Positions 16,824-27,006 of a stretch of 64,000 nucleotides of DNA are shown here, piece after piece (within the stretch, counting starts at the first letter, position 1; each line of letters begins with the position of its first letter). The notes below the pieces were generated by a model. That model saw only the letters and a program-made list of their open reading frames with translations. It was not told where the DNA came from and did no database searches. The translations under genes and the position numbers were made by a program. Source of the stretch: Bacteroidaceae bacterium (GTDB lineage: Bacteria > Bacteroidota > Bacteroidia > Bacteroidales > Bacteroidaceae); assembly GCA_017548165.1 (NCBI GenBank), contig JAFYMW010000115.1, positions 1 to 64,000 on the forward strand. The letters run 5' to 3'.

Positions 16824-16855
16824 CAAAGGTATGGCGTTTTTTTTACATGTCCAAA
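16824..16855 (-). promoter_or_regulatory. Promoter of tRNA-Gln
   Basis: On the minus strand TTTG (complement of 16852-16855), 20 bases, then TACCTTTG (complement of 16824-16831). This is a full consensus match about 57 bases before the mature tRNA. Confidence 0.75.
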
Positions 16856-16902
16856 CTTTTGAGCAAAAAAATGTGAAAAAAAATCTCAATTCTTATCAAT
16901 TC

Positions 16903-16934
16903 TTTGTTGGCGCGCCCTAAAAGTTGTACCTTTG
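16903..16934 (+). promoter_or_regulatory. Promoter of rsfS-ftsH-cdsA
   Basis: TTTG at 16903-16906, a 20-base spacer and TACCTTTG at 16927-16934, a full consensus match 21 bases before the rsfS ATG at 16956. The longer frame start at 16932 falls inside the -7 box and is therefore excluded. Confidence 0.8.
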
Positions 16935-16955
16935 AGGCTCAAATATAAATTAATA

Positions 16956-17321
16956 ATGTATAAACAAGGAAAACATAAATTACTCGATTCCATAATCGAA
17001 GGCATTCAGGACAAAAAAGGTCGTGGCATAGTTGTCGTTGACTTGTCCAAGATAGAAGACACCATCTGCAGATATTTTGTCATTGCACAAGGTGGAAGTC
17101 CTACACAAGTTCACGCACTTGCCATGAGTGTTGGCGAGAAGGCTCGTGAGGAGTGTGGAGCACGCCCTTTGGCTGTTGATGGTCTACGCAATAGCAATTG
17201 GGTGGCTATGGACTATGCTGATGTCATAGTGCATATTTTCCTCCCCGAAGAACGCGAGTTTTACGATATCGAGCATCTATGGGCAGATGCCGATCTTACA
17301 TCAATACCAGATTTGGATTAA
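16956..17321 (+). CDS. rsfS: Ribosome silencing factor RsfS
   Basis: A 121-residue RsfS/Iojap protein. It binds ribosomal protein uL14 on the 50S subunit and blocks 30S joining when nutrients are scarce. Landmarks are the central strand and helix (GIVVVDLSKIEDTICRYFVIAQG), ARPLAVDG, WVAMDYADVIVHIF and the C-terminal FYDIEHLWADA, all in family order and length. The start at 16956 (MYKQGKHK) is set by the promoter immediately upstream. ftsH begins 16 bases after its stop, and cdsA follows; this rsfS-ftsH-cdsA order recurs in Bacteroidetes. Confidence 0.94.
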   Translation: MYKQGKHKLLDSIIEGIQDKKGRGIVVVDLSKIEDTICRYFVIAQGGSPTQVHALAMSVGEKAREECGARPLAVDGLRNSNWVAMDYADVIVHIFLPEEREFYDIEHLWADADLTSIPDLD

Positions 17322-17337
17322 TTATAGGATTTAACAG

Positions 17338-19305
17338 ATGGCATATAACAACAATACACCAAAGAAGCCAACATTTAACTTCACATGGATATACATCATT
17401 ATCCTTGCAGTATTGGGCTTTCTTTTCATAACAGGTGATAGCGAATCCCTAACTCCCTCTTCTACCAAAGAGGTAAGCTATACTGAGTTCCAGAACTATG
17501 TCCGCAAGGGATATGGCAAAGAACTCCTCGCTGACAAGGCAAAGGGAACAGCAACGATGGAGCTCACCCCCGAACACTATCGCGACGTATTTCCTGGCAA
17601 CAACGATTTCAAGGGACAGAAACCATCTGTCATCACTCAATACCCCAGTTCCGACAAACTTGACGAGTTTCTTGAAGCAGAACGCGCCAATGGCAATTTC
17701 ACTGGTGATGTACGTTACGAACATACCGAAGAATCTCCTTGGTGGAGCTTCCTGCTCAACATTGCCCCCATGCTCCTGCTTGTATTCTTCTGGATATTTA
17801 TCATGCGCAGAATGAGCGGTGGCAGTTCTTCCAATGGCGAGGGCGGTGGCCCTATGGGTATCTTCAGTGTAGGAAAGAGTCGTGCTCGTCTCGTTGAGAA
17901 GGGTGAAGCAAAAGTTACCTTCAAGGATGTTGCTGGTCAGGATGGTGCAAAGCAGGAGGTACAAGAAATTGTTGACTTCCTTAAAAATCCTGCAAAGTAT
18001 ACCGAACTGGGTGGCAAGATACCCAAAGGCGCTCTCCTTGTAGGCCCTCCAGGAACAGGTAAGACTCTCCTCGCCAAGGCCGTTGCAGGTGAGGCAGATG
18101 TACCATTCTTCTCCATGAGTGGTTCAGATTTCGTTGAGATGTTTGTTGGCGTTGGTGCCAGTCGTGTTCGTGACCTCTTCCGAAAGGCTAAAGAAAAGAG
18201 TCCTTGTATCATCTTTATCGACGAGATAGATGCCGTGGGTCGCGCTCGTGGCAGAAACAACATCACAGGCGGCAATGATGAACGCGAGAATACCCTCAAC
18301 CAATTGCTCACCGAAATGGACGGCTTTGGTACCAATAGCGGTGTTATCATCCTTGCTGCCACCAACCGCGCCGATATTCTTGACAAGGCTCTACTCCGTG
18401 CTGGTCGTTTCGACCGCCAGATACACGTAGACCTCCCCGAAGTCAATGAGCGCCGTGCCATTTTTGAAGTACACCTTCGTCCCATTAAAAAGGCAGATGA
18501 TCTTGATCTGGACTTCCTCTCTCGTCAAACCCCCGGTTTTTCGGGTGCAGATATTGCCAATGTGTGCAACGAGGCTGCTCTCATAGCAGCACGTCATGGA
18601 CACACAACCGTAAGCAAGGATGACTTCCTTGCTGCCGTAGATCGTATTATTGGCGGTTTGGAAAAGAAGACTAAGGTTATGACCTCGGAGGAGAAACGCA
18701 CTATCGCCCTCCATGAGGCAGGTCATGCTACCGTCAGCTGGCACCTACGCTATGCCAATCCACTTGTCAAGGTTACCATCGTGCCCCGTGGTCGCGCCCT
18801 CGGTGCTGCGTGGTATTTGCCCGAGGAACGCCAGATTACTACCAAGGAACAGATGCTCGACGAGATGTGTGCTACTCTTGGTGGACGTGCTGCTGAAGAA
18901 CTTTTCACTGGCCATATATCTTCTGGTGCAATGAACGATTTGGAACGCGTCACAAAGCAGGCCTATAGTATGATAGCCTATTTGGGTATGAGTGAAAAAT
19001 TACCCAATCTCTGCTATTACAACAATGACGAGTATCAATTCCAGCGCCCATATAGCGAGGACACTGCTCGCCAGATAGACTCTGAGGTTCAACGCATGAT
19101 AGCCGAGCAGTATGCTCGTGCCAAAGCTTTGCTCTCCGAGAAGCACGAAGGTCATGCTCAGTTGGCTCAAATACTTCAGGATCGTGAAGTCATCTTTGCC
19201 GAGGATGTTGAAAATATTTTTGGCAAGCGTCCTTGGACAAGTCGTACTGAAGAACTTCTCGAAACGCAAAACGAAGATGCGGAAATGGGAAGCGAAAAAC
19301 TCTAA
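17338..19305 (+). CDS. ftsH: ATP-dependent zinc metalloprotease FtsH
   Basis: A 655-residue membrane-anchored AAA+ protease that extracts and degrades misfolded membrane proteins and short-lived regulators. TM1 is at about residues 13-32 and TM2 at about 140-158, with a periplasmic domain between. The AAA domain has Walker A GPPGTGKT (from residue 236), Walker [10 protein letters not shown] and the second region of homology [19 protein letters not shown]. The protease site His459-Glu460-x-x-His463 (HEAGH) binds zinc, with the third ligand in the following helical domain. All catalytic residues are present and the length is normal. It sits between rsfS and cdsA in one operon. Confidence 0.97.
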   Translation: MAYNNNTPKKPTFNFTWIYIIILAVLGFLFITGDSESLTPSSTKEVSYTEFQNYVRKGYGKELLADKAKGTATMELTPEHYRDVFPGNNDFKGQKPSVITQYPSSDKLDEFLEAERANGNFTGDVRYEHTEESPWWSFLLNIAPMLLLVFFWIFIMRRMSGGSSSNGEGGGPMGIFSVGKSRARLVEKGEAKVTFKDVAGQDGAKQEVQEIVDFLKNPAKYTELGGKIPKGALLVGPPGTGKTLLAKAVAGEADVPFFSMSGSDFVEMFVGVGASRVRDLFRKAKEKSPCIIFIDEIDAVGRARGRNNITGGNDERENTLNQLLTEMDGFGTNSGVIILAATNRADILDKALLRAGRFDRQIHVDLPEVNERRAIFEVHLRPIKKADDLDLDFLSRQTPGFSGADIANVCNEAALIAARHGHTTVSKDDFLAAVDRIIGGLEKKTKVMTSEEKRTIALHEAGHATVSWHLRYANPLVKVTIVPRGRALGAAWYLPEERQITTKEQMLDEMCATLGGRAAEELFTGHISSGAMNDLERVTKQAYSMIAYLGMSEKLPNLCYYNNDEYQFQRPYSEDTARQIDSEVQRMIAEQYARAKALLSEKHEGHAQLAQILQDREVIFAEDVENIFGKRPWTSRTEELLETQNEDAEMGSEKL

Positions 19306-19374
19306 CAGATTAACGTCGACATTTTTATAATTTGCATCATATTAAATGCCCACTAAGAGACTAAAAGAATAAAC

Positions 19375-20235
19375 ATGAACAATTTCGTCCTTCGTACCAT
19401 AACAGGTATAGCATTTGTTGCCGTATTGGTCGGCGCTATCATTTACAGCCCTTTCAGTTTTGGAGCACTTTTTACAGTAGTTTCTGGTCTTGCTACTTTG
19501 GAATTCTGTAATATAGTTAATCAGCAAGAGGGAGTGCGCGTCAATACCTTCATGTGTACCGTAGCCAGCATATTCCTGTATTTTGCTTTTTTTGCATACA
19601 ATTGTGGTTTCAACAAAATACTAATGGTTCCGGCAGTAGTGTTATTCTTGCCCTATGTTGCCATATTCATCTATCTGCTTGTTTCTCCTCTGTATTTCGG
19701 CAGACAGTCAGCTCTTCAGTCATGGGCATTTACCATGATGTCACAACTTTATGTGGCATTTCCCTTCGCTCTGCTCAATGTCATAGCCTTTATTCCATAC
19801 TCAAACGATATGGTTGAGTATGCCCTGATGTATCCTCTTGCTATTTTTATATTCCTGTGGGCCAGCGATTCAGGAGCATATTGTGTCGGTTCCCTTCTTG
19901 GCAAGAAGATTCCATACAAACTCTTCCCTAGTATTTCACCTAAGAAATCTTGGGTGGGAAGCATTGGAGGTTTTGTTCTTGCGATTGCAGCCGGTGCTGT
20001 CATTTCGCATTTCGAACCATCCCTTACCCTTCTCCAATGGATGGGATTTGGTCTTGTTGTTGCAGTCTTTGGTACTTGGGGCGACCTTGTAGAGAGCCAG
20101 ATCAAGCGCCAGCTTGGCATCAAGGATAGCGGCAATGTCCTCCCCGGTCATGGCGGCATGCTTGATCGTTTTGATAGTAGCCTCCTCGCCATCCCTGCTT
20201 CGTTAGTATACCTATACTCACTTTGGCTTATGTAA
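19375..20235 (+). CDS. cdsA: Phosphatidate cytidylyltransferase CdsA
   Basis: A 286-residue polytopic inner-membrane enzyme that makes CDP-diacylglycerol from phosphatidate and CTP, the branch point of phospholipid synthesis. Seven or eight hydrophobic segments are visible. The signature is complete: SDSGAYCVGSLLGKK near residue 165, SPKKSWVGSIGG, and the C-terminal QIKRQLGIKDSG with LPGHGGMLDRFDS near residues 240-270, which carries the metal-binding aspartates. It is third after rsfS and ftsH, 69 bases past ftsH with no terminator between. Confidence 0.96.
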   Translation: MNNFVLRTITGIAFVAVLVGAIIYSPFSFGALFTVVSGLATLEFCNIVNQQEGVRVNTFMCTVASIFLYFAFFAYNCGFNKILMVPAVVLFLPYVAIFIYLLVSPLYFGRQSALQSWAFTMMSQLYVAFPFALLNVIAFIPYSNDMVEYALMYPLAIFIFLWASDSGAYCVGSLLGKKIPYKLFPSISPKKSWVGSIGGFVLAIAAGAVISHFEPSLTLLQWMGFGLVVAVFGTWGDLVESQIKRQLGIKDSGNVLPGHGGMLDRFDSSLLAIPASLVYLYSLWLM

Positions 20236-20380
20236 GATTAGAATCTATTTAATAACCATTCTACAAACCCAATTGCGTGTTGGCACAATCAAAATATACG
20301 TCTCATCACTAAAAATATGCCATAAAGTGCTATACGGTTTTATCAATCGCACACATCAATACGATTTGTAATCATTTTTA

Positions 20381-20412
20381 TTTGTTATAATCACGACAAT
20401 TTTATATATTTG
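20381..20412 (+). promoter_or_regulatory. Promoter of the sugar-phosphate transferase gene
   Basis: TTTG at 20381-20384, a 20-base spacer, and TATATTTG at 20405-20412, a full consensus match. The ATG follows at 20482, leaving a leader of about 65 bases. Confidence 0.78.
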
Positions 20413-20481
20413 TCATGCCAAATAGCAAAAAAAACACATAAACGTGTGTAAAAATATGTAATACTCATTAAACGGATTATT

Positions 20482-21765
20482 ATGAACTGGTATGCACTTA
20501 TTATGATATTATTGTCAGCAATAGTTTCTTTGTTTGCTGTAAACTGGATTTATTTCAAAATACTCAAGATTGCAAAGGAAAAGAATTTGGTTGACAACCC
20601 TGACGCACGCAAGCTCCAAAAAAATCCAGTCCCCGTCGTAGGAGGTCTTGCCGTTTTCTTTGGAGTTATTATGGGTGCACTTGCCGGAGCCGCATTCTTC
20701 GGTTTTTTCGGCAACACAACGATCATTGGCAACGACATAACATCCATTGCACGCATGCTTCCATTAATATTAGGAATGAGCATCATGCTATATGTGGGAT
20801 GTATGGACGACATTCTTGGACTTTCACCTAAAGCACGTTTTCTTATTGAGATATTGGTCATTCTAGGACTTATTTTCTCATCCAACATCAGCATTGACTC
20901 TTTACATAATATGTGGAATATTGGAGATATTCCAACATGGATAGCCATTCCACTGACAATTTTTGCTGGTGTAGGCATAATCAATGCCATCAATATGGTT
21001 GATGGAGTCAATGGTTTGTCATCAGGTCTATGCATTACATGTTGCATGCTTTTTGGAATCATGTTCTATGGTTCGAAAGACTACATCAATTCTGTCTTAG
21101 CATTCTCCATGGCAGCATCTCTGCTCCCCTTCTTCATACACAACGTGTTTGGTAATACCAGTAGAATGTTTATTGGCGATGCTGGCACAATGGTAATGGG
21201 AATACTTATGACTTGGTTTGTAATGTGTGCCATGCACGATGGAGCACATTTTGACATAAAAGGCGTTTCGGTATGCCCAACGGCAATGGTGGTAGCAATT
21301 CTCTCAGTACCTATTGCTGATACCTTGAGAGTAATGACAATGAGAGTAATGCGAGGTAAAAGCCCATTCAATCCCGACAAGACACACCTACATCATGCTT
21401 TTGTTGCAATAGGAGTGAGTCATAGCATTACTGCTCTCTCAGAAATCCTCATTAACCTTTTCGTTGTGGGCATGTGGTATACCATTACGCTGTTGGGTGC
21501 TCCCCTACAGTGTCAGTTATATTCTGTAGTACTTATTGCCGCCATATTGGTATGGGGTACATACTTCTTTCTTGACCATGAAAATACGTCCAATAGTCGC
21601 AAAGCAGAGTGGTTACGTAACTTCTCTGTCAAGACCCATTTGGGCAACACTGAATGGTGGCAACGTTTCTCTTATAAACTTGACTCACCAGAATATAATG
21701 AGCATGAATTAAAAAATCTTCGCAAACGTTTGGAACGCAAATTCTCAAACTACAAAAAGGATTAG
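20482..21765 (+). CDS. WecA/MraY-type undecaprenyl-phosphate sugar-1-phosphate transferase
   Basis: A 427-residue inner-membrane enzyme of the polyprenyl-phosphate N-acetylhexosamine-1-phosphate transferase family. These enzymes move a sugar-1-phosphate from a UDP-sugar to undecaprenyl phosphate and so start a glycan chain. About ten hydrophobic helices are visible. Catalytic motifs are present: Asp109-Asp110 (CMDDILGL), NMVDGVNG at 171-178, FIGDAGTM around 230-237, and the histidine motif His302-Leu-His304-His305. The HLHH form and a roughly 60-residue C-terminal cytoplasmic tail rich in Lys/Arg fit the WecA/TagO branch rather than MraY. It lies 171 bases before the multidomain glycosyltransferase gene, so both may serve one envelope polysaccharide. 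A T9G8 tract directly follows the stop. Confidence 0.88.
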   Translation: MNWYALIMILLSAIVSLFAVNWIYFKILKIAKEKNLVDNPDARKLQKNPVPVVGGLAVFFGVIMGALAGAAFFGFFGNTTIIGNDITSIARMLPLILGMSIMLYVGCMDDILGLSPKARFLIEILVILGLIFSSNISIDSLHNMWNIGDIPTWIAIPLTIFAGVGIINAINMVDGVNGLSSGLCITCCMLFGIMFYGSKDYINSVLAFSMAASLLPFFIHNVFGNTSRMFIGDAGTMVMGILMTWFVMCAMHDGAHFDIKGVSVCPTAMVVAILSVPIADTLRVMTMRVMRGKSPFNPDKTHLHHAFVAIGVSHSITALSEILINLFVVGMWYTITLLGAPLQCQLYSVVLIAAILVWGTYFFLDHENTSNSRKAEWLRNFSVKTHLGNTEWWQRFSYKLDSPEYNEHELKNLRKRLERKFSNYKKD

Positions 21766-21782
21766 TTTTTTTTTGGGGGGGG
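21766..21782 (+). repeat. T9-G8 homopolymer tract
   Basis: Nine T (21766-21774) followed by eight G (21775-21782) directly after the TAG stop of the sugar-phosphate transferase gene. Such a G run is unusual in this sequence and is prone to slippage. It is outside the coding region, so changes would alter only the intergenic spacing. Confidence 0.8.
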
Positions 21783-21907
21783 ACATTACATTTTTACTAA
21801 GTCGGAAATCAACCTAAACGCACAAATAGCATATAATTTTCACCTCACTTAATAAAGCATATCGCATTTTTAGGTCATTATCGATGTAACAATCCACATG
21901 TTTTTTG

Positions 21908-21915
21908 TATATTTG
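21908..21915 (+). promoter_or_regulatory. -7 box before the multidomain fusion gene
   Basis: TATATTTG matches TAnnTTTG and ends 21 bases before the ATG at 21937. I see no TTTG or TTG at the expected distance upstream. Confidence 0.5.
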
Positions 21916-21936
21916 CCATAAAACTATACAAAAATC

Positions 21937-24900
21937 ATGAAAGGACATATAGATTGCTTTATTCCCTGGAGTGAAGAACAGCAAAACGTAGCAACGGCAA
22001 CAGCCTTAAGAAACGAGAAGAATATCGCCAATATCTTTCATTTAGCAGAAGGTATTGGTAGCACAAAAACAATTAAATACATAGCAGATACAGCAACAGC
22101 AGAATACGTGTTGCTGTATACGAAATTCGACACACTGCAACTAGGCTACCATGCATTGGACCGTATGTTGGTAATAGCACACGACCATGATGCCTTGATG
22201 TTGTATGCCGATCATTATATCCTTTTACCCAACGGAGAACGCAATGCAATGCCTCTGATAGACTATCAAGTGGGCAGCGTCAGGGATGATTTCCAAATGG
22301 GCAGTCTATTACTGATAAAGACAGAAGGATTGAAACGTTATGTAGAGCAGAGCAACCTGCACCGCTATCAGTATGCTGCACTATATGACCTAAGATTATT
22401 CCTCTCCAGAGAAAAACTACCCGTACATGTACAGGAGTTTCTATACACCGAGGTGGAGAGAGACACACGATTGTCGGGACAAAAGCAGTTTGACTATGTT
22501 GACCCCAGAAACCGCGCACGTCAGGTGGAACTGGAAAGAGCATGTACCAGGCATCTGAGAGCCATCAACGCATATCTGCATGCCGGAGAATTTGACACAA
22601 TAAACTTTGAGGAGAGTGGCAATTTCCATGTTGAAGCCACAGTGGTAATTCCTGTCAGGGATCGTGTGCGAACCATTGCCGATGCCATAGAGAGTGTCTT
22701 GATGCAGAAAACTACATTTGACTTCAATCTAATGGTCGTTGACAATGGTTCTACCGACGGCACAACGGAAGTCATTGAGCGTTATACCCACGATTCCAGA
22801 GTGATACATATAATACCAAGCAGAAACGACCTTGGCATAGGTGGTTGCTGGAATATGGCCGTACACGATGAAAGGGTGGGACGCTTTGTGGTACAGCTGG
22901 ACAGCGACGACCTCTATAGCAGTGAAGACACCTTGCAAAGGATGGTGGATATGTTCTTTGAAGAGAATGCTGCAATGGTGATAGGAAGTTACAGAATGTG
23001 CAACTTCCAACTGGAAACCCTCCCCCCCGGACTCATCGACCACAGAGAATGGACTCCTCAGAATGGCAGAAACAATGCCCTAAGAATTAACGGGCTGGGA
23101 GCACCTCGAGCATTCTACACACCTGTATTGAGAAAATTGCAGATACCAAATACCAGTTATGGCGAGGACTATGCCTTGGGATTGATGATAAGTCGTCGAT
23201 ATCGTATCGGGCGCATATACGACGAGGTGTATCTGTGTCGCAGATGGGAAGGCAATAGCGACGCGGCACTGAGTCAGGACAAGATAAACCGCAACAATAC
23301 CTACAAGGATCACTTACGCACACAAGAGATTGAGGCACGTATTCTGCTCAACACACTGTGGCAACATGAGGTCAACGAGGATGAGGTAGAAAACTTCTTC
23401 CACAACGAATTGGCAGAATGGGAGTTTGCCAGAAAGAGTTATGCCGATCTCGAAAAGGTGCAGACCAAGGAACTATGTCTACGAAATGCCGAGGAAGAAA
23501 ATGCCGGAAATCATGGTTTGTCGGAGAATCACCTTGTAGCACAATGGAACCCTGCACGTATTGTATCCACTGGAGCAAGCATTGCCCAAAAAGATATCAA
23601 GGCACGCCCATGTTTCTTGTGCGACCACAACAGACCCAAGGAACAACATGCTCTGAAGATGGAGAAGCACTACCAGATTTTGGTCAACCCCTACCCCATC
23701 CTGCCACAACACTTTACCATACCATCAAGGCGACACACACCACAGTCTATATGGTCGCACTTTGGCACTATGCGACATATGGCATGGACCATGCCCAAAC
23801 AGATTATCTTCTACAATGGTCCCATGTGTGGCGCTTCGTGCCCCGACCACATGCATCTACAAGCAGGGCAGAGGGGAATAGTACCCATAGAGAGGGACTG
23901 GAAGGTGTATGAAAACTACTTGACAAAGATATACCCATTAACTGGTGCGCAGACTGTTTCTATGCACGAGGCTGGCAACAATAGCGATGGGTGCGGATTG
24001 TTCTTACTGGAAAATTATGCATGTCCGGTATTTGTGATACGCAGTTTGCCATCAGAGACAGATAGCATATTATGCCAACGTCTATACAAGGCATTGCCTA
24101 TAATAGATAATGAAAGCGAACCAAGAATAAACCTTATCTCGTGGAGACAAGAAGGTGGCATTGGCAGAGAAGACGAGATAGTGACTCTAATCTTCCCCAG
24201 AAAAAAACACCGTCCTGACTGTTACTACGCAGAAGGAGAGGAGAAAATACTTGTTTCGCCTGGTGCCTTGGATATGGGTGGACTGATGATAACGCCACGA
24301 GAAGAGGATTTCCGCAAGATTACTGCCGAGCATATGGCAGAAATACTGAAGGAAGTGACACTGTCGAAGGAAGAACTGCTACCTATTATCGAATGCCTGA
24401 CCGATGCGCCAAAGTGCGAAAACGTCATAGAGACAGAAGTAGATGACAACAAGGCTGCATGCCTGTCGGGCTACGAGCAGAAAGAAGACACGGAAGTTTC
24501 AGTAGGCATAATGAGTGATACCAAGATTCGCTTTAACATCAATGGCAAATATTGTGCCAAAGGAATGACTGTAAGCGGAGAGCAAGAGGTTGTGCTGGAG
24601 GATGGTTCCATACGATGGAATGGACAATTATATCGCGACCTCACCTTCCGTCCGCATACTGAGAAAAACGAATCAAAGCCCAGTTTCTCGCTACATAATG
24701 TAACTATAGGTGTACAGTTCCACTGGGAGAGACAGGAGACACAGTCATTCCAAGGCATATTACGATTAGTGGTACACGAGGACAAGATTGTGGCAATAAA
24801 CGTTTTGTCGGTAGAGGACTATCTTACAAGCGTTATTTCAAGCGAGATGAATGCCGATTGCCCCATGGAGTTTATGAAAGCGGCTGCAGTTATAAGCCGA

Positions 24901-25728
24901 AGCTGGCTATTGGCACAAATACAGAAACGCAAGAACTTGGGAGAGAAAAACCAGTCGTTCTTTACCTTTACGAAAACTGACAAGGAGATAATACGCTGGC
25001 ACGACAGAGAGGACCACACCATTTTTGACGTATGTGCCGATGACCACTGCCAAAGATACCAAGGTATAACACGCACTACAAACCCACAAGCCAGAGAGGC
25101 TGTGGAAAGCACACGAGGAGAGATTCTCATGTACGATGGTGAGATTTGCGATGCACGCTTTTCCAAATGCTGCGGTGGCAGAACAGAAGAATTCAAGTAT
25201 GCATGGGAGGATGTGGAGAAACCATATCTGCAAAGTGTAGAGGATCCCTACTGTAACACTCAAGACAAGGAACTATTGGCAAGAGTGCTGAACAAGTATG
25301 ATCAGGAAACAACAGATTTCTATCGTTGGCAAGTGGAAATTACACAGAATGACATGTGCGAACTATTGAAATCGCGACTTGGAGTAGATTTTGGCAAGGT
25401 AGTTGCACTGAATGCCGTTGAACGTGGTCCTGGAGGACACCTGAGCAAGTTGAAGATTGTCGGGACAGAACATACGATGACTATCGGTAAAGAACTGGAG
25501 ATACGACGTGCGCTCAGCGAGTCGCACTTATTGTCCAGTGCTTTCGAGGCAGAACCATATTATGAAGAGAACAGCAACATTCCTGCCGGATTCAGACTAA
25601 ACGGTAAAGGATGGGGGCATGGTGTGGGTATGTGCCAGATAGGTGCTGCAGTGATGGGGCAACAAGGATATCCCTATCAAGAAATCCTGAAATTCTATTA
25701 TCGCGGTGCCGACATTATTAAAGCTTAA
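21937..25728 (+). CDS. Multidomain protein: GT-A-like, GT2, HIT-type nucleotidyltransferase, SpoIID/LytB
   Basis: A 1263-residue protein joining activities normally on separate chains. Residues 1-225 resemble a GT-A fold with the catalytic motif lost ([27 protein letters not shown]). Residues 232-445 are a complete family-2 glycosyltransferase: [22 protein letters not shown] at 267-276, the nucleotide-sugar/metal motif Asp322-x-Asp324 in LDSDD, and Glu410-Asp411 as candidate base. Residues about 530-800 match DUF4922, a HIT-superfamily nucleotidyltransferase related to GDP-hexose phosphorylases: Cys559-x-x-Cys562 and His638-Met-His640-Leu-Gln642. Residues about 860-1262 are SpoIID/LytB, a peptidoglycan lytic transglycosylase type, with candidate catalytic Glu970 (SSEMN) and GWGHGVGM at 1225-1232. 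No signal peptide or membrane helix is visible, so it appears cytoplasmic, which is odd for SpoIID. aroB follows after 110 bases. Domain calls are firm; the combined role is unknown. Confidence 0.88.
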   Translation: MKGHIDCFIPWSEEQQNVATATALRNEKNIANIFHLAEGIGSTKTIKYIADTATAEYVLLYTKFDTLQLGYHALDRMLVIAHDHDALMLYADHYILLPNGERNAMPLIDYQVGSVRDDFQMGSLLLIKTEGLKRYVEQSNLHRYQYAALYDLRLFLSREKLPVHVQEFLYTEVERDTRLSGQKQFDYVDPRNRARQVELERACTRHLRAINAYLHAGEFDTINFEESGNFHVEATVVIPVRDRVRTIADAIESVLMQKTTFDFNLMVVDNGSTDGTTEVIERYTHDSRVIHIIPSRNDLGIGGCWNMAVHDERVGRFVVQLDSDDLYSSEDTLQRMVDMFFEENAAMVIGSYRMCNFQLETLPPGLIDHREWTPQNGRNNALRINGLGAPRAFYTPVLRKLQIPNTSYGEDYALGLMISRRYRIGRIYDEVYLCRRWEGNSDAALSQDKINRNNTYKDHLRTQEIEARILLNTLWQHEVNEDEVENFFHNELAEWEFARKSYADLEKVQTKELCLRNAEEENAGNHGLSENHLVAQWNPARIVSTGASIAQKDIKARPCFLCDHNRPKEQHALKMEKHYQILVNPYPILPQHFTIPSRRHTPQSIWSHFGTMRHMAWTMPKQIIFYNGPMCGASCPDHMHLQAGQRGIVPIERDWKVYENYLTKIYPLTGAQTVSMHEAGNNSDGCGLFLLENYACPVFVIRSLPSETDSILCQRLYKALPIIDNESEPRINLISWRQEGGIGREDEIVTLIFPRKKHRPDCYYAEGEEKILVSPGALDMGGLMITPREEDFRKITAEHMAEILKEVTLSKEELLPIIECLTDAPKCENVIETEVDDNKAACLSGYEQKEDTEVSVGIMSDTKIRFNINGKYCAKGMTVSGEQEVVLEDGSIRWNGQLYRDLTFRPHTEKNESKPSFSLHNVTIGVQFHWERQETQSFQGILRLVVHEDKIVAINVLSVEDYLTSVISSEMNADCPMEFMKAAAVISRSWLLAQIQKRKNLGEKNQSFFTFTKTDKEIIRWHDREDHTIFDVCADDHCQRYQGITRTTNPQAREAVESTRGEILMYDGEICDARFSKCCGGRTEEFKYAWEDVEKPYLQSVEDPYCNTQDKELLARVLNKYDQETTDFYRWQVEITQNDMCELLKSRLGVDFGKVVALNAVERGPGGHLSKLKIVGTEHTMTIGKELEIRRALSESHLLSSAFEAEPYYEENSNIPAGFRLNGKGWGHGVGMCQIGAAVMGQQGYPYQEILKFYYRGADIIKA

Positions 25729-25838
25729 GGCTGGTTCCGTGTATCCGCTTTAGGTTATGCAACAAGAACCGAAGCAAGAGAATTTATCAAGCAAACTTTT
25801 GAACCAATTTATAGAACCCACCTTAAGTTATTCACTTT

Positions 25839-26888
25839 GTGAAACAGAACATAATCATAGACGAAGACATTGAGAGCTGTATGGCAAAAGCCATGGAAGG
25901 AGTTGATTACGACAAGCTCTTCGTTCTCACAGACACAAACACCTTGCAATTGTGCTGGCCTACGATACAAAACTTTGAGTTCACAAGAGAGGCACAGACA
26001 ATAACCATAGCTCCGACAGACGAGGCAAAGACATTGGAAACCCTTGCCTATGTGTGGACTGCATTGCAGCAGGGTGGAGCCACACGCCATTCGCTGATGA
26101 TAAACCTTGGAGGAGGCATGGTGACAGACCTGGGTGGATTTGCAGCCAGCACCTTCAAGAGGGGAATGGCATATATAAACATACCTACGACATTGTTGTC
26201 GCAGGTGGATGCATCGGTGGGAGGAAAGACTGGAATAAACTTCGGAGGTCTTAAAAATGAGATTGGCGTATTCAATTGTGCAGGAAGTGTGATTCTAAAC
26301 AGCACATTTCTCCGCACTCTGGACCATGAGAATCTTTTATCCGGATATGCCGAAATGCTGAAACATGGTCTGCTTAGCAACGAAGAGCATTGGGCAGAAT
26401 TGTTGCATTTTGACATTGCTCAACCCAACTATAAGACACTACAGCATCTCGTTGCCAAAAGCGTAAGTATCAAAGAAGAGATTGTAGAGCAAGACCCAAC
26501 AGAAAAAGGCATACGCAAGGCTTTGAACCTTGGTCACACTGCTGGACACGCTATAGAGAGTCTGGCATTGCAGGAGGGAAGAACTGTGCTTCACGGATAT
26601 GCCGTGGCATGGGGACTGGTAATGGAACTTTATCTGAGTGCCAAGAAATGCGGTTTCCCTGCCAACAGGTTGCACCAGATGGAGGCATACATAAAAGAGC
26701 GTTATGGTAAGTTCCACTACGATTGCAAACATTATGAGATGCTTTACAACTTTATGCGCCACGACAAGAAGAACCAAGGAAGTAACATAAACTTCACCTT
26801 ATTGGGGGGCATCGGCGACATACGCATAAATCAGACTGCCACGGAACAAGAGATAGAAGAAATGTTGGACTATTACAGGGAAAGCTGA
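25839..26888 (+). CDS. aroB: 3-dehydroquinate synthase
   Basis: A 349-residue NAD- and zinc-dependent enzyme converting DAHP to 3-dehydroquinate, the second shikimate step. The NAD/substrate loop is NLGGGMVTDLGGF near residue 87, followed by RGMAYINIPTTLLSQVDASVGGKTGINF, a near-perfect family signature. Zinc ligands lie in GYAEMLKHG (Glu) and NLGHTAGHAIE (His), with a later His in LHGYAVAWG. The start is GTG at 25839 (codons KQNIIIDEDI follow); no ATG fits. The length is normal. It lies downstream of the multidomain glycosyltransferase gene on the same strand with no visible terminator, but no pathway link is evident. Confidence 0.96.
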   Translation: MKQNIIIDEDIESCMAKAMEGVDYDKLFVLTDTNTLQLCWPTIQNFEFTREAQTITIAPTDEAKTLETLAYVWTALQQGGATRHSLMINLGGGMVTDLGGFAASTFKRGMAYINIPTTLLSQVDASVGGKTGINFGGLKNEIGVFNCAGSVILNSTFLRTLDHENLLSGYAEMLKHGLLSNEEHWAELLHFDIAQPNYKTLQHLVAKSVSIKEEIVEQDPTEKGIRKALNLGHTAGHAIESLALQEGRTVLHGYAVAWGLVMELYLSAKKCGFPANRLHQMEAYIKERYGKFHYDCKHYEMLYNFMRHDKKNQGSNINFTLLGGIGDIRINQTATEQEIEEMLDYYRES

Positions 26889-27006
26889 GCGTCTAACATC
26901 CAACATCGACAAGGTGTAAAAAATATCAATTGCCATTAAACCTTTTTATAAAGGTAGTGTCTACATAAAAAGAATAAAAACACCTATTATTATATTTACC
27001 TCTATC

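Noticed and set aside
16636..16970. 72- and 75-codon plus-strand frames across tRNA-Gln
   Set aside because: They read through the antisense of a tRNA and its promoter and have no protein-like character.
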